From Mugil cephalus (lineage: Eukaryota > Chordata > Actinopteri > Mugiliformes > Mugilidae): 64,000 bases of DNA. This document shows, piece after piece, positions 11,111-22,830 of the stretch; within the stretch, counting starts at the first letter, position 1, and the number at the start of each line of letters is the position of its first letter. A program made the translations under genes and the position numbers. The DNA lies in assembly GCF_022458985.1 (NCBI RefSeq), contig NC_061771.1:27768001-27832000 (forward strand), read 5' to 3'. The notes beneath the pieces are model-generated. The model ran no database searches, was not told the origin of the DNA, and saw only the letters and a program-made list of their open reading frames with translations.

Positions 11111-11704
11111 AATCTGGAACAGGGAAAAATGTTTTCAAAATTTGAAATTCACAGCTCAAACTTGAGTAATGTTTTGAAGTCTGTAAAACATCCAGATCCC
11201 TGTAAACATTAATTTATATAATTTATTTATTAATTTTTTTTTACAGTGTTTCTCCAACATGTTTTAAGAGTCTCAGATTTGTCACTGTACTCCTGGTGTA
11301 TTAGTTTGTTTCCAGGCATGAAACTGTGATCACAAAGCTGCTGTAAATGTAAATGAGACAAAAGACAAGGACATGCTGTTTACCATTTTCAAAGTAAAAT
11401 GTCACTCTTTAGAAGAGGAAGATTCAAGCTCTCTAAATTGTTTTGATCACTTTTTCACAGCAATTTTTAGACCAGCATTTACAAGGATTCAGACCTGGAA
11501 AACAAAGTGATGCAGCAGGAGAACAGAAACACTCAACATGTTGAAGAAAAACTAAGAAAAGAGTTTGTAGAAGAAACTGTAGAAAATGTCCACTGTTAGT
11601 TATTAAAGTCAGTGAAGCTGGTACAGTAATGTTGAGCTACACATTTAAAACCTGAACACATCTAACTATACATGATTTATCTAAATATTTTATGCTTTAT
11701 TCAG

Positions 11705-11878
11705 ATTGAAGAGCTGTGGGTTGTCAGACCTCAGCTGTGATTCTCTGGTCTTAGCTCTGAAGTCCGACCCTTCCCATCTGAAACATCTGGACCTGAGTAG
11801 AAACATCCTGCAGGATTCAGGAGTGAAACGACTGTGTGGTTTCCTGGAGAGTCCAGACTGTAGACTGGAGACTCTGAG
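11705..11878 (+). CDS. NLR LRR exon 3
   Basis: The 174-bp exon between TTCAG and GTCAGT encodes [19 protein letters not shown] and CRLETLR. It is open and in phase 2. The preceding intron (about 11380-11530) and the following one (about 12000-12150) share a diverged segment containing GACCAGCATTTACAAGGATT. This shows that exon and intron were duplicated together. Confidence 0.85.
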
Positions 11879-12179
11879 GTCAGTTCACTGGATGTCTGTT
11901 ACAATTATGGATTTGATGGATATGGATTTGACCACACAGTTAGGACCTTTTTCATCACGTGATTTTTAGTAGCATTTTCTCTCTGATACATGTTGAAACT
12001 CTGAAACCTGCAAAAAAGCAGGACATAAGGACATGTTCTTTATCCATCCAAGTAAAATGTTGCGCTCTCTTAACTGTTTTGATCACATTTTCTCAACGGT
12101 TTTAAGACCAGCATTTACAAGGATTAAGACCTGGAAAGTAAACTGATGCAGCAAGAGACATTCATGATTTACCTTCGTC

Positions 12180-12880
12180 TTCTCCTGTTTATCCGGGTCT
12201 GGGTCGTGTGGACAGGAGCTTCAGCAAAGAGGTCCAGACGGCCCTCTTCCTTCCACTTCCACCAGCTTCTCTGGAGGAATCCCCAGGCATTCCCAGGTCA
12301 GATGGGAGATATAATCCCTCTATCTTGTCCTGAGTCGGCCCCTAATCCTCCATTAGGTGGGACATGCCCAGAAAACTTGTAACAGAAGGTGTCGGGGAGG
12401 CATCCTTACCAGTTGCCCGAACCACTGCAACTGACTCCTCTTGATGTGGAGGAGCAGCAACTCTACTCTGAACTCCTCCTGTGTGACAGAGCTCCTTATC
12501 CTATCTCTAAGGCTGAGCCCAGCCACCCTGTGGAGGAAACTGATTTCGGCCACTTGTATCAGTAAATTGAAAGCTTTGCCTTTCGGGTTTAGCTCTGTCT
12601 TTACCATGACAGACCGGTTAAGTGCCCACATCACTGCAGATGCCGCTCTGATCCGTCTGTCGATCTCCCGCTCCATCCTCCCCTCTCGTGAACGAGGAAC
12701 AAGTCCGTCTTACAGTCGGCTACACGGGCTAAACTCCTTTGGTACAGGGACTGAATGGCCCTTAGCAAGGGCCATCCACCCCATACTCCCGGAGCATCCC
12801 CTACAGGATGAAATCTGTGGACACGGTCGACATATGTGGACTGGCTGGGCAAACTCCCATTTCTACTCTACTCCTAGCGA
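12180..12880 (-). mobile_element. Non-LTR retrotransposon RT C-terminal relic
   Basis: Minus-strand frames read LLRAIQSLYQRS near 12770, then EREIDRRIRAASAVMWALN, FLHRVAGLSLRDRIRSSV, LLLHIKRSQLQWFGQLVRM and PPRH. This is the familiar C-terminal part of a fish LINE polyprotein. The catalytic centre between LLRAIQSLYQRS and EREIDRR is absent, so the copy is internally deleted. It lies in the intron before LRR exon 4. Confidence 0.7.
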
Positions 12881-12981
12881 GGACAAAGAGCTGGTCTATG
12901 TTTCCACTGCCAGTTCCACATTGTTCCTCCTCAATCTGAGGTTCAACTATAATTTAGCTACATATTTTCTTCTTTATTCAG

Positions 12982-13155
12982 ATTGAGGTACTGCCGTTTG
13001 TCAGAGATCAGCTGTGATTATCTGGTCTCAGCTCTGAAGTCCAACCCTTCCCATTTGAAACATCTGGACCTGACTTACAACAAGCTGCAGGATTCAGGAG
13101 TGAAGCAACTGTGTGGTTTCCTAGAGAGTGCAGACTGCAGACTGGAGACTCTGAG
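12982..13155 (+). CDS. NLR LRR exon 4
   Basis: The 174-bp open exon between TTATTCAG and GTCAGT encodes [19 protein letters not shown] and CRLETLR. Its phase 2 ends match the neighbouring LRR exons. Confidence 0.85.
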
Positions 13156-13588
13156 GTCAGTTCTTTGACTTCTATCATTTCACATCTTACATCCTTATTC
13201 CACAGCTGAATCTTGTTTAGTTTTCATACTGTATATGTAATTTTTGTCCCTCAAACTGAAGACAAACACATTTAAATATCTCCATACTGTTGATGCTGCA
13301 TTCCTCGTCACCACACACAGATGAGATCATGTGTTCAGATGCAGGTGTTTGAGGTGTGTTTAGTGCCTGAGCTTCCTGCTGTTTCATCATCATTAAGTCA
13401 TATTTCATTAGAGTGAAACCTGTTCTGATCCATGTATCAGTCCATTCCCTCTGAACCAGAGCTGCTGGAAGGAGCTCACACACCTCACACTGTCACACAT
13501 TACTGAAGACATGATGAAGATCCACAAGGACAAAGTCAGTCAAATATGCCTGATCATATTTAATATACGTCTTTTATTCTTTGTTCAG

Positions 13589-13762
13589 ACTGAAGAGCTG
13601 CAGTTCGACAGAGATCAGCTGTGATTCTCTGGTCTCAGCTCTGAAGTCCAACCCCTCCCATCTCAAACATCTTGACCTGAGGCTCAACAATCTGCAAGGT
13701 TTAGGACTGAAACAGCTGTGTGATCTTAAGAAGAGTTCACTCTATAAACTGGAGACTCTGAG
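13589..13762 (+). CDS. NLR LRR exon 5, partly diverged
   Basis: The exon is 174 bp, open, and flanked by TTGTTCAG and GTCAGT. The first half is standard ([19 protein letters not shown]). The second half has lost the usual 'GFLESPDC' motif and reads [15 protein letters not shown], so the last repeat may pack poorly. Confidence 0.8.
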
Positions 13763-14682
13763 GTCAGTTTTCTTTTTCTTTTTTTGTGTCCGGATTTATA
13801 TGATGTGTATATGGTGGTGACTCTAAACTGCAGACATAAAGCTCATATTCTACTGATCCTCACTGATCTTAATGAGAAACCCTTTTTCTTCTTCTGTGAT
13901 TTAGTCCATTGTAGCTGAGCCATGTCGAGGCACTCATTTGATAGAAGAAGAAAAATTTTTCACACTTGATTTATTTTCACTTTAAAGTCTGCCTGATATT
14001 TAAATCAGAACTAAAATATTTTTTAATAAATGTTGTGGAGTCTGAAAACCAGATGTTTTTCCCTTTAATTATGAATTGCGTCTATTTGACACGATGATGT
14101 GTATTCTTCCAATGCATGCAGCAGTTTTGCTTTCAATTGATGTTTCTCCAGGTAGGTTGGTAGCTACAGTAAACCCACTCCTTCTGATTTTAGATCTGTT
14201 TTTGATGTTTGTGTTCAAGTCTGACATCTGATAATCTGCAGCCAGCAAACATTCATAAATCCAGAAGAGCAACAGTAACCGGTGCTGCTGACCTCAAATA
14301 AAATAAATCGTCCATCCACTGGCAGGTGCTCCACAGCTTCAGACTACTTTCACCTCTTAGTTCAAACTTTCGAAGTTTATGTTGGAACCATTGATCCATT
14401 TCTGTTTCACTGTCTTCTCTGTGCACTGCCAACAACTTCTTCTCAGTCAGCACAACACACACAACTGACTCAACATGCAAACACAGTGGGCTCCAAAGGT
14501 TTCAGATCGCCATAGAACATTCTTCTGTTTTGTCTTCTGTTTACATTTATTTTTACAACACATTAAATCACGTTTTGTGGCATGTGGCATTTCTCATGCC
14601 TGGTGAGTATGTTCATGGAAATGCATTTACGTCTTATTTTCGAGCTGAAAGCACTTTGTCTCTGTGTGTTCCTCTACCTCAG

Positions 14683-14732
14683 GGTGGACCCTCATAAAGA
14701 GGACCGGGTCAATCCACAGCTTCATATCTCTG
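14683..14732 (+). CDS. NLR linker exon A1
   Basis: The 50-bp exon between CTACCTCAG and GTAAGT encodes VDPHKEDRVNPQLHIS. It joins the LRR end in phase. A second copy lies at 15602-15651. Confidence 0.6.
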
Positions 14733-14806
14733 GTAAGTGCCTCTGAACATCCACAAATTAAATAGTGAAACTGAACTCTTGCCATTTCTTGTCATTTCTG
14801 TCACAG

Positions 14807-14951
14807 ATGAGTTTGAGCTTGGGGCCGAACCCCAAAGTGGGCATGAACACCCCCTGTTTGGAGAAAACAGGAACATGAGCTTCTCAGAGGAGTATGCTCT
14901 GCCATGTTCTTTTTCTGAGCTGGAAACAAAAAGAGAAGGCCCTTCCTACAG
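14807..14951 (+). CDS. NLR linker exon B1, ending before FIIND
   Basis: The 145-bp exon after GTCACAG encodes an acidic linker with GENRNMSFSEEYALPC and ends EGPSYR before GTGAGA. The 'GPSYR' end is the usual join to the FIIND 'FRS' start. It has a tandem copy at 15724-15871. Confidence 0.65.
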
Positions 14952-15601
14952 GTGAGACACTTCAAATTGAAGGAGCCCAGTGCAAGCATTGAGGTCTTTC
15001 ATAGGCAATTCCAAAATATTTGGATAAGTTAACACGTCCAATTCTGAGAGACTCCTCCTTCGCCCTGATGCCGTCCAAGGCATTTTGCCCCTGGTATACC
15101 CAAAGCAGATTGGTCCGAGGCAAAGAGTCAGACAAGAATGGTTCAGAAGAAAGGAGAAAACACTGGGCCTCACCCTGGAACCAGGCCTGGGGCCCAGGGA
15201 TCGTGGGCCAACGGCTGGTGGCCGGCCTGGGCTCAGTACTTGAACTGCATGGACACCAACAGGAAGCTTGAAGCTAATAAGCCATTGATCTGATCAGTTT
15301 GATAGATGAACCAGAAAAAAAATCTTCTTTTTTACATGTCAGACATTGTTTTTGAGCTGTACACATTTTTGATTGAATGACACTGTGCACATACTGTATA
15401 AAATACATTTACTATCCTGTTAACACTGTCCAAAAACATTGTGAGAAGTGTGAAGTTTGAGAAAATGTCACCTCATGAAGTAAAATAAGTTAGTAAAATC
15501 AATAAGTGTTTCTCATGCCTGGCGACTAAGTTCATGTTAATGCATTAATGTCTTATTTTCAAGCTGACAACACTTAGTGTCTGTGTTTTCCTCTACCTCA
15601 G

Positions 15602-15651
15602 TGGGGACCATTATAAAGAGGTTCAAGTCAATCCACAGCTACCTATCAAGA
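15602..15651 (+). CDS. NLR linker exon A2 (tandem copy)
   Basis: The 50-bp exon encodes GDHYKEVQVNPQLPIK and ends before GTAAGT. It has the same length and phase as A1, and the flanking intron is also duplicated. It can splice in frame after B1. Confidence 0.6.
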
Positions 15652-15723
15652 GTAAGTGGCACTGAATTTCCACTCTGTGAAATGCTAAATACTGAAACTG
15701 AACTCATGTCTTTTCTGTCACAG

Positions 15724-15871
15724 ATGAGAGGGATATTACTGTTAAACCCAAAACTATGACCGAACACCTCCTCCTGTCTGAGGAAAACAGGAACACGAGC
15801 TTCTCCCAGGAGTCTGTTTGGGCTTGTTTCATGCCTGAGGTGATAACAGAAAGAGGAGGCCCTTCATACAG
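15724..15871 (+). CDS. NLR linker exon B2 (tandem copy)
   Basis: The 148-bp exon encodes DERDITVKPKTMTEH, then EENRNTSFSQESVW, and ends GGPSYR before GTGAGA. It is homologous to B1 and one codon longer. Its end phase fits the FIIND exon at 18173. Confidence 0.65.
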
Positions 15872-16009
15872 GTGAGACACTTCAGATTTGAAGCATATCA
15901 AGGAGCCCAGTGGAAGCATTGACATTTTCTGTTTTCTCAAATTAATCTTTTACTTTTGAGGCAATTCCAAAACATTTGAACAATTTAACACGTCTGATTC
16001 TGATAGACT

Positions 16010-17230
16010 CCTCCTTGAACCATCACCTTACTGTGGTGGAGGAGTTTGAGTGCCCTAATGACCCTAGGATCTATGCTGTCTGGGGTTTGGTCCCTGGTGG
16101 GGGCTGGAGACAGAGGCTCACCTCCCTGTGGGGCCACCACCCAGAGGAGGAGCGTGAAGAGTCCAGTGCTTTGTGGATTTGGTGCTGGCCTGATCCTCAG
16201 TTATGGAAGCCGACTCTTGGAACCTGGAATGTCAACTCTCTGGCAGAGAAGGAGCTTGTAGAAGAAGTTGAGCACCATCAACTAGATATAGTCGACCTTG
16301 CCTTGACACAGTGTCGGCTGTGGAACCCAAGTCCTTGAGGGATTGAACTCTCTTCTTTGCTGGAGTTGCTCTAGGTGAGAGACAAATAGCTGGAGCTACA
16401 CAGTGTCGGCTGTGGAACCCAAGTCCTTGAGGGATTGAACTCTCTTCTTTGCTGGAGTTGCTCTAGGTGAGAGACAAATAGCTGGAGCGGGTTTTTCGCT
16501 TGCCCCCGGTCTCTCCTCCTGCATGTTGGGGTTCTCCCTGGTGGACAAAAGGGTTGCTTCCCTGTGCCTTAAGGTTGGGGAACAGGTCCTGACTGTTGTT
16601 TGCACATAAGCACTAAACAGCAATTCAGAGTACCCACACTTTTTAGAGGCCCTAAGTCAGATGCTGGATTGCACCAACTGGGGAGTCCATTGTCGTGGAC
16701 TTCAGCACTCACGTGAGCAATGACAGCGAGACGTATCCACAACTAACACCGTGTTTGAATATGAGGTTGCTCATTGGTACTCTTGGCACTATGAGATCGA
16801 TGATTGACTTTATAGCCATACCATTTGCAAACGTAAGGTCTGTACACTCCTTTTAGGTCTGGTAGGTCCAAATGAATAGTGAGGGTCTTTTGGGAATGCC
16901 TAGTGGAAGAACCTGTCAGCATGTCCTTCAACTCCCACCTCCGACAGAGCTTCAACTGGAGGCAGAGGGGGACATTGAGTCAGAATGGCCCATTGTTAAA
17001 TGGTGCTGGTCGTGGCAATAATCCTCGAACCCGCTGATGGTTACCAGAGGTGAGGGAAGTCGACAGGCTGAAAAAAACATCCGGCGCCTCAGGGGCAGCA
17101 GCTGGCAACACCATCACAAGCTCCCTGGTTTGCTTCTCGCCCTGTTTTCATGGCCGTGGTGCCCTTAACCCCCAATTTGCTCCCCAGGTACAGGTCAACT
17201 GAGGCTGTAGCCCACTGCTCCAACTGTACA
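16010..17230 (+). mobile_element. Non-LTR retrotransposon endonuclease relic
   Basis: The frame around 16216-16300 reads LGTWNVNSLAEKELVEEVE and LDIVDLA. This is the start of an apurinic-endonuclease domain as in fish LINEs. Later fragments give VSNDSETYPQ and LGTMRSMIDFIAI, matching its middle and C-terminal motifs. Numerous stops show decay. A 92-bp stretch starting at 16309 is repeated at 16401. Confidence 0.65.
16309..16492. repeat. 92-bp direct tandem duplication
   Basis: The sequence beginning CAGTGTCGGCTGTGGAACCC at 16309 recurs at 16401 and stays nearly identical through AGACAAATAGCTGGAG. It is a local duplication inside the dead LINE. Confidence 0.9.
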
Positions 17231-17671
17231 CACTACTGTGTGAACAAATACTAGGAAACTGCCTTGTTTAGCTTGCTTAGCTTAGCTGATGTTTAAGCTT
17301 GTAGCAGACTGTGCCGCTCTCTATGAAGCAGAAGTTAAATTTTAATGCCACAAGGTCCTATGTGAATAACAGAAAAAAGAGAGCAACACACTTAGTGGCG
17401 GGTGGGAGCTCCAGGTGAACAGGTTCTGTCGATGTCATCTTTCTGAATCAACAGGCAGCATCAGAGTCCGATGCCACTGGTCTCAGTCCTGTTTTATACT
17501 CTGGAGGCACATTCACACGTCCCTAGCCACTCCCCTCATACCCTCCCCTCCATGTCAAAATCCTGCCAGGAAATCGACACTATTATTATTTTCATATTCC
17601 TCAGGTTGAGTTTGCTCTCATTTTTAAGGCAGCGGGTGGACTTTTGTTTCAAAGTTTTACAGATTTGAAAC

Positions 17672-18075
17672 GTTTTTACAAACCCCAAGTACCAATGAAG
17701 TTGGATGTTGCATAACATAAACAGAATACATAGATTTGCAAATCTCTTTCAACATCTTTTTAATTGAATACAATACGAGACAGGATATATTCACTCATTT
17801 TGTATTTGATGTTAGCAAGACAATGCCCAGAGGCGTTCTGCACATATTACAACAGTGTTGACTTGAAATGATGCAATAATGCGAGGAGATCCAGACTTAA
17901 GTCGCGCATTGAGCCTGAATAGGAAAGAATTTAAACTACAAAGCTGCAATGAGTAGTATCTTCAGTTTCCAAATGCTTATTGAGTGAAAAGTGACGTAGT
18001 ACACTGGTAAAAATGCCCCCAGTCAGTTCCTTGGAACTTGTTGAAGGCATCAAATTCAAAATGCACAAATGTTTG
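17672..18075. mobile_element. Non-autonomous DNA transposon fragment
   Basis: It starts TACAAACCCCAAGTACCAA, with TGAAGTTGGATGTTGCATAA and ATTTGCAAATCTCTTTCAAC, and ends near TTGGAACTTGTTGAAGGCAT and CAAATGTTTG. This layout matches a very common fish DNA-transposon derivative with 'CAACCCCGATTCCAATGAAG' ends. No coding sequence is seen. Confidence 0.6.
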
Positions 18076-18172
18076 AAAGGGCGGCACAGTGGTATGGATC
18101 TCTCTGTGTTAGCCCTGCCATAGACTGGTGATCTGTCCATGGTGTAACCTGCCTCTCACCCCATGAACTCAG
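18076..18172. repeat. Repeat fragment abutting the FIIND acceptor
   Basis: CATAGACTGGTGATCTGTCC and GGTGTAACCTGCCTCTCACC are the core of a widespread fish repeat. The fragment runs up to the CAG at 18170-18172 that serves as acceptor of the first FIIND exon. The minus-strand paralog has unrelated pyrimidine-rich sequence there. Confidence 0.55.
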
Positions 18173-18387
18173 ATTTAGGAGCTCGTCTGCAGGTGTGTTC
18201 CAGTGTAAATTGACCAGACTGGTGTTTAAGATGACTCGGGCTGGTGAGCTGATGTACTGGATCATCCAGTGGGACGAGGACCTCCTCAACTCAGCTGGAA
18301 AGACCCCTGCAGGTCCACTCTTTAGCATAAGTTGTTCTGAGGGTTCTGTTTCTCAGCTGCACCTCCCACACTGTGGAAATCTACCTG
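18173..18387 (+). CDS. NLR FIIND exon 1 (ZU5 part)
   Basis: The 215-bp exon begins [20 protein letters not shown] and contains [11 protein letters not shown] and AGPLFSISC, hallmarks of the ZU5-like half of FIIND in fish NLRP1-type proteins. Donor GTAAGT follows. The minus-strand copy at 38435-38649 has the same length and near-identical protein. Confidence 0.85.
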
Positions 18388-18547
18388 GTAAGTATGTCCA
18401 CTATGGATCTCCAAAATAAATAAAGGATTATCTTGTCTTATTCTTTATTTTTCTAAATGACATGGAGTCAGAGGACTCATGAGGTTGGGTAAATGGTGCC
18501 CTGTCCTATGTCTTACAGCTTTGCTTCTGCTTTTGTTTTTGCTGAAG

Positions 18548-18798
18548 GCCTCTCCGTGGTCCACATTAGCGATGATGGGATGAGCATCCTTCAGCCCCTG
18601 GAGATCACAGCCTCTCACGTGGTCGTGGATGTACCTCACTTATCTGGCTTTGGCTTGATGTGGGATAAAATCAAACATCTTCTAAACATCCAGATACCAA
18701 TATGTGGACAAGTGCTGTTGTTTCACCGACCGCAGTACAAGAATCAAAGCAAAAAGCTCAATGTGTTTCTGCTGCCAGAAAATGTGCCGCTGCAAGAG
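18548..18798 (+). CDS. NLR FIIND exon 2 with self-cleavage site region (ZU5-UPA)
   Basis: The acceptor is the AAG at 18545-18547, which keeps phase with the previous exon. It encodes [20 protein letters not shown], then [15 protein letters not shown], then QVLLFHRP and [14 protein letters not shown]. In human NLRP1 the FIIND cuts between Phe and Ser in the equivalent place. Here the triad reads His-Leu-Ser, keeping the serine. The UPA half starts at this point. Donor GTGAGA follows. Confidence 0.85.
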
Positions 18799-18837
18799 GT
18801 GAGAGCATTGAAGATACAATCTTTATTTTAGGTTCTG

Positions 18838-19447
18838 ACCATAGACCGTATAAAGATGGAGGCAGAACAGTTCCACCTGGGGACCAGCTGTAGTAAAGGT
18901 CATAAGCTCTAACCCCTCCAAGTTAGTGGGTGGGACTTGGACCAAACTAAAACATTTAAAATACATGTCAAATATATTTTTTTCCTATGATGATTTCAGT
19001 TATTTTAGGTTGTTAATATAATATTAATGAATGTTCAAGTGTCAATATCAAACTTATCCAAACTTATCAGTTTCGATAAGTCTCGTTTTAGATATTTGAA
19101 GCTATAGAAACAGGATATGATATCATGGCGACCACCAGTTGCCATGCTGACCGCTCCGTGAAGCGGCCCAAAGGGACCGAGGGAGATGTCAAAACAATTT
19201 TTAAAAACAAGTACAGTTTAGAATCCAATATATTTGTAACTGGTGGAGGTAGAGCAGAGCATAGTGTCAATTAAACGAAAACGTGAGTGAGTCTGGAGGA
19301 AGTGTGACTCCACCCTCAGACCTTATTGATTAGTCTCTGACTCCAAAGTCACAGGATGCCGTCGCCTTTATCCCCAGAAAAATATCATCAGTTTGACCAA
19401 TGAGAGGAAGTGGAGACACATTGTCCATATTTATATACAGTCTATGC
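18838..19447. repeat. MITE with 'CATAGACTGTATA' inverted ends, copy 1
   Basis: The left end CATAGACCGTATAAAGATGG and right end CCATATTTATATACAGTCTATG are inverted repeats. Homologous copies lie at 37427-37986 (in the matching intron of the minus gene) and at 43245-43830. Confidence 0.65.
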
Positions 19448-19824
19448 TACTGACGCACTTCAGTTTTTTTTTCCTGTTTACCAGCAGATTCCTCTTTTAT
19501 GTTTTTAAACAACTGTGTTGATGTAAACCCTTCACAACTTAAGATAAACCTTTTCTGTTTTAACACATTCTGAGGTTCTGAGGTTGCTGAAATGTCTCGT
19601 GTCTTCGTTAAATAAAAACAGCAGGACTCACATCTCAACCTCTGTGACCTAACTTTATATTAGTTCAAGTAGGAGCTTGTCCTCATCCTGACCTTCCCTG
19701 CAGACACAACATCTCTGTGTTCAATGTTCATTTCTGGGCACATCAGCTGTGGAAAATAAACAACCATATTTGGGTGACATCTTGAATCAATGTCTAGCTC
19801 AACTCTGTCTCAATTCTACTGAAG

Positions 19825-19938
19825 GTGAAACATCAACAGGAAAAGGCGGAGTACATTGAGGCACCTTCCTCTTGTCAGCTCACTAGAGGCCAGTTTTACA
19901 GTCTGCTCTGTCCTGAGGCCGACATGATACAGCCTAAG
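19825..19938 (+). CDS. NLR FIIND exon 3 (UPA)
   Basis: The 114-bp exon with acceptor GAAG and donor GTGAGT encodes [14 protein letters not shown], then [17 protein letters not shown]. This is the middle UPA segment. It is phase 0 at both ends and identical in length to the minus copy. Confidence 0.8.
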
Positions 19939-20526
19939 GTGAGTGGGTCACACTCATTTTGGAGAAAAGTTACTTAGAGCTAATTCAAAAGAACTCAAAG
20001 ACTATGAACATGAGTGGAGGGTAGAAGATGGAGCTTAGCAGACAACTAGCAACCGGTAATAATTTAAACCAGTGAGTTATATAGAAATCACGTGTACAGT
20101 TGATTGTCATCAATGGAGAAATTAGCTACAGAGACAAGTGTGTTGTATTGTGTTGTGGAAATTTTGCAGCTATGAAGAAAATAAATGGTGGGTTAAATCC
20201 CAACATCCCAAATTAGCACCCAGAATGGAAAGTTATGGTCTCTGGTCACTTCAACAACAAGGCAGACGTGATGCTAAGTGTGTGTCCCACCAGATACACA
20301 GTCAGCCATGTTGAACACATAAAGTCATTATTCAAGCTCTTCATATAACCATCAATTGAAAATAATGTAATGCAACTCTACACCTGCAGTTGTGGGGATG
20401 TTAGGTCACACACAGACAGACAACCTTTACACAGCTAAACACCAATTCATGCAATATGTGTTCAGCACATTGAAGAAATATCATCATGATAATTTTATGT
20501 TTAAAAAGATTGTTATAATGTTACAG

Positions 20527-20668
20527 CGTGCTCGGTTTGACCTGAAGTATGGACCAAACTACCACCCAACATTTGAGATTCGAATGACTCCGAACTCAGA
20601 GGAAGTTACTGTGAGAGTCCGAGACCAAGAGGAGAGACATGTCTGGGAGTATCGTGCTGAACTACCTG
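20527..20668 (+). CDS. NLR FIIND exon 4 (UPA end)
   Basis: The 142-bp exon after TTACAG encodes [18 protein letters not shown], then [18 protein letters not shown] and ends at ELP before GTAAAG. This is the conserved last part of the UPA fold. Confidence 0.85.
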
Positions 20669-20689
20669 GTAAAGAAGGCTTGAGTATTA

Positions 20690-20950
20690 GTTACTACACC
20701 GATCAGGCATAACATGAAAAGTGTGTTACTTAGACGTGTAGGATCCACCTAGACCAGACCGGGCCCCCCACCCCATAGCAATGACACTCCTTGATGACAG
20801 CAGACATCCCCAACAGTAATGTAGCCTGACACAGACAGACACACAAAAATGCTTTCGGAACAACTCAAACAGCATAAGCAGGCTGTTTCCTCCATTTCCT
20901 CCATTGCTGTCCTCCATTTCACTGGATCCCAAACTGACCAAGGGACCAAG
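20690..20950. mobile_element. MITE fragment ('CCGATCAGGCATAACAT' ends)
   Basis: It starts CCGATCAGGCATAACATGA just after the FIIND exon 4 donor and continues with GATCCACCTAGACCAGACC and ACTGGATCCCAAACTGACCA. It matches the full-length copy at 55688-56153. The minus gene carries a piece of the same family at the same intron position (36330-36510). Confidence 0.7.
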
Positions 20951-20954
20951 GGAC

Positions 20955-21240
20955 AGTAGGTGCGTTTACATGCATGAGAAAAAAACAAATTATTGCCTTA
21001 ATCGGACCATAACAGAAGAACTTAAGTGCATGTAAACACGTTACTCCGACCAAAATCGGAGTTCTCATTATCCGATTAAGACACCCAGATAATGCCATTG
21101 GAATTCGGTTTGCTCCACCATGTATACAGCTTAATCGCAGTATTGACGACACAGATAATGCAAGTGTGCATGCTCCAGAACCGCTGCGCTGTCTCAGGAT
21201 GACATAGAACATGAATGAACCAGACATAGACGAAGGAATA
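20955..21240. repeat. MITE-like repeat ('CATGTAAACACG' family), second copy
   Basis: It begins GGTGCGTTTACATGCATGAG and shares long similarity with 4860-5250. A further fragment (GAATCGGAGTTTTCATC, GTGCGCATGCTCTAC) lies at 22155-22195, beyond unrelated inserted DNA. Confidence 0.6.
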
Positions 21241-22130
21241 AGAGTCAAAAATAGGATAAAATAAAATAAAGTAAAATAAAATAGTCTTTATCAATACAAA
21301 AACAATGAGGTAGTAAGTGAGAATTACAAAAGAAATATACAGTCCAATCTACAGTCCTATTTACCTCAGCGTTTATGTACAGGTATGAGATATATACACT
21401 TTTAAAGTGTCTCAGTCCCAAAGTTTCTCAGTGCGGATCTAAAGTGTCTCAATGTGATGTTATGTAAATTGTAAAGTGTCTATCGAGTGTTTTGAGAGCA
21501 GATGCACAACAGACAAGCTGTTACGACTAGACAAAAGGGGTATAGGGAGGTAACATAAAACCAAGATGTTGTGGTTGTTAACCAAAGGTATTTATTAAAT
21601 GAGAGTAATTTCAACAAAAGGAGGTGGGGTACTAAGGGAACAAAGGGAGAGCGAGTGTTGTTCAAAATAACAAATAAATATAACAAAAGGAGAACTCTAC
21701 ATAGAGTCTATAATTATCTTATGTAAAACAAAGGGAGAAAAAAAAAACTCACTGTCTGGCCTATTTGGCAATAACAAAAAACACATCAATGAACAGCACC
21801 CTTAACCTAGTGTTTCTAACAAAAGTAGTCCTCGGTGCAATCAGTGCTATATACAAATCTACCCTTAGCCCAGTTCCAACAACGCACACCACAAACCTCC
21901 ACAATTTCCAAACGAATTGCTAGCACAGTCTAATCGAGGCGAGCTCACACCACACAAAGAACAACAACAAGCCTCGCGATGGCGCGGAGCTCCCAGTTTA
22001 AATAGTCTGGATGCTGCTCAGGGGGCCCTTTGATTGGCAGCACATAGTCACCTCGGTCCTACGTAACAGGATAGGGCACACGCAAAACACACACACACAC
22101 ACACACATCCATACATACATCGCCGGCACT
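21241..22130. other. Probable insertion inside the MITE; content unknown
   Basis: Between two parts of the 'CATGTAAACACG' repeat lies an A-rich block (AAATA repeats at 21250-21285) followed by about 650 bp of unrecognised sequence that may be an LTR. A CA microsatellite closes it at 22085-22107. No coding sequence is evident. Confidence 0.4.
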
Positions 22131-22199
22131 GAACCGAAGCTGCACGGCAGACAATCTGATTGAATCGGAGTTTTCATCAGATAGTGCGCATGCTCTACA

Positions 22200-22565
22200 A
22201 TAACTAGATGTTCCACATTTTTGCCCAGTCTCTTTCTGATGATGGAGTCATGAACAGTCATGACCTTAACTGAGGCACGTGAGAATCTGCAGTTCTTTGG
22301 ATGCTGTTGTGGGTTTTTTTTTCTGACCTCTTGGATGAGTCGTCTCTGAGCTATTGGGGTAATTTTGGTTGGCCAGCCACTCCTGGGAAGGTTCTCTACT
22401 GTTGCATGTTTTCACCATTTGTGGATAATCGCTCTCAGTGCTGTTCACTGGAGTCCCAAAGCATATGAAATGGCTTCATAACTTTTTCCAGACTGATAGT
22501 TACTTTACCTTCCATTTCCTTTCCATTTCCTTTCCAAGGACAACAAAGAACAACAAATCAGTGTG
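22200..22565 (-). mobile_element. Tc1-like transposon relic
   Basis: CCACTCCTGGGAAGGTTCTC, CACCATTTGTGGATAATCGC and CTGGAGTCCCAAAGC are the reverse complement of the N-terminal transposase region of the same Tc1 family as at 10285-11110. It is 5'-truncated and full of stops. Confidence 0.7.
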
Positions 22566-22830
22566 GAAGTGTGGAATTCTTTTTCATGCCGCTGTATATT
22601 TAACCAGTACCAGATGATTAATACTAGGAGTATTAGGAACATGTTACTGTAATTTACCTGATTAGAGCACTTCACTCCACATTTTGTTTAAAGTTCAGCC
22701 TTATTAACATTTGGTGTTGTTTTTTTTTGTTTTTGTTTTTTTTTTTTTTTTTTTTGTTTTTAAAAAGTTGTTTATTTTCTGTGCATCAGTTTGATACTAT
22801 CCTTGGTTTCTGGTGGAATGTCCTCCTCAG

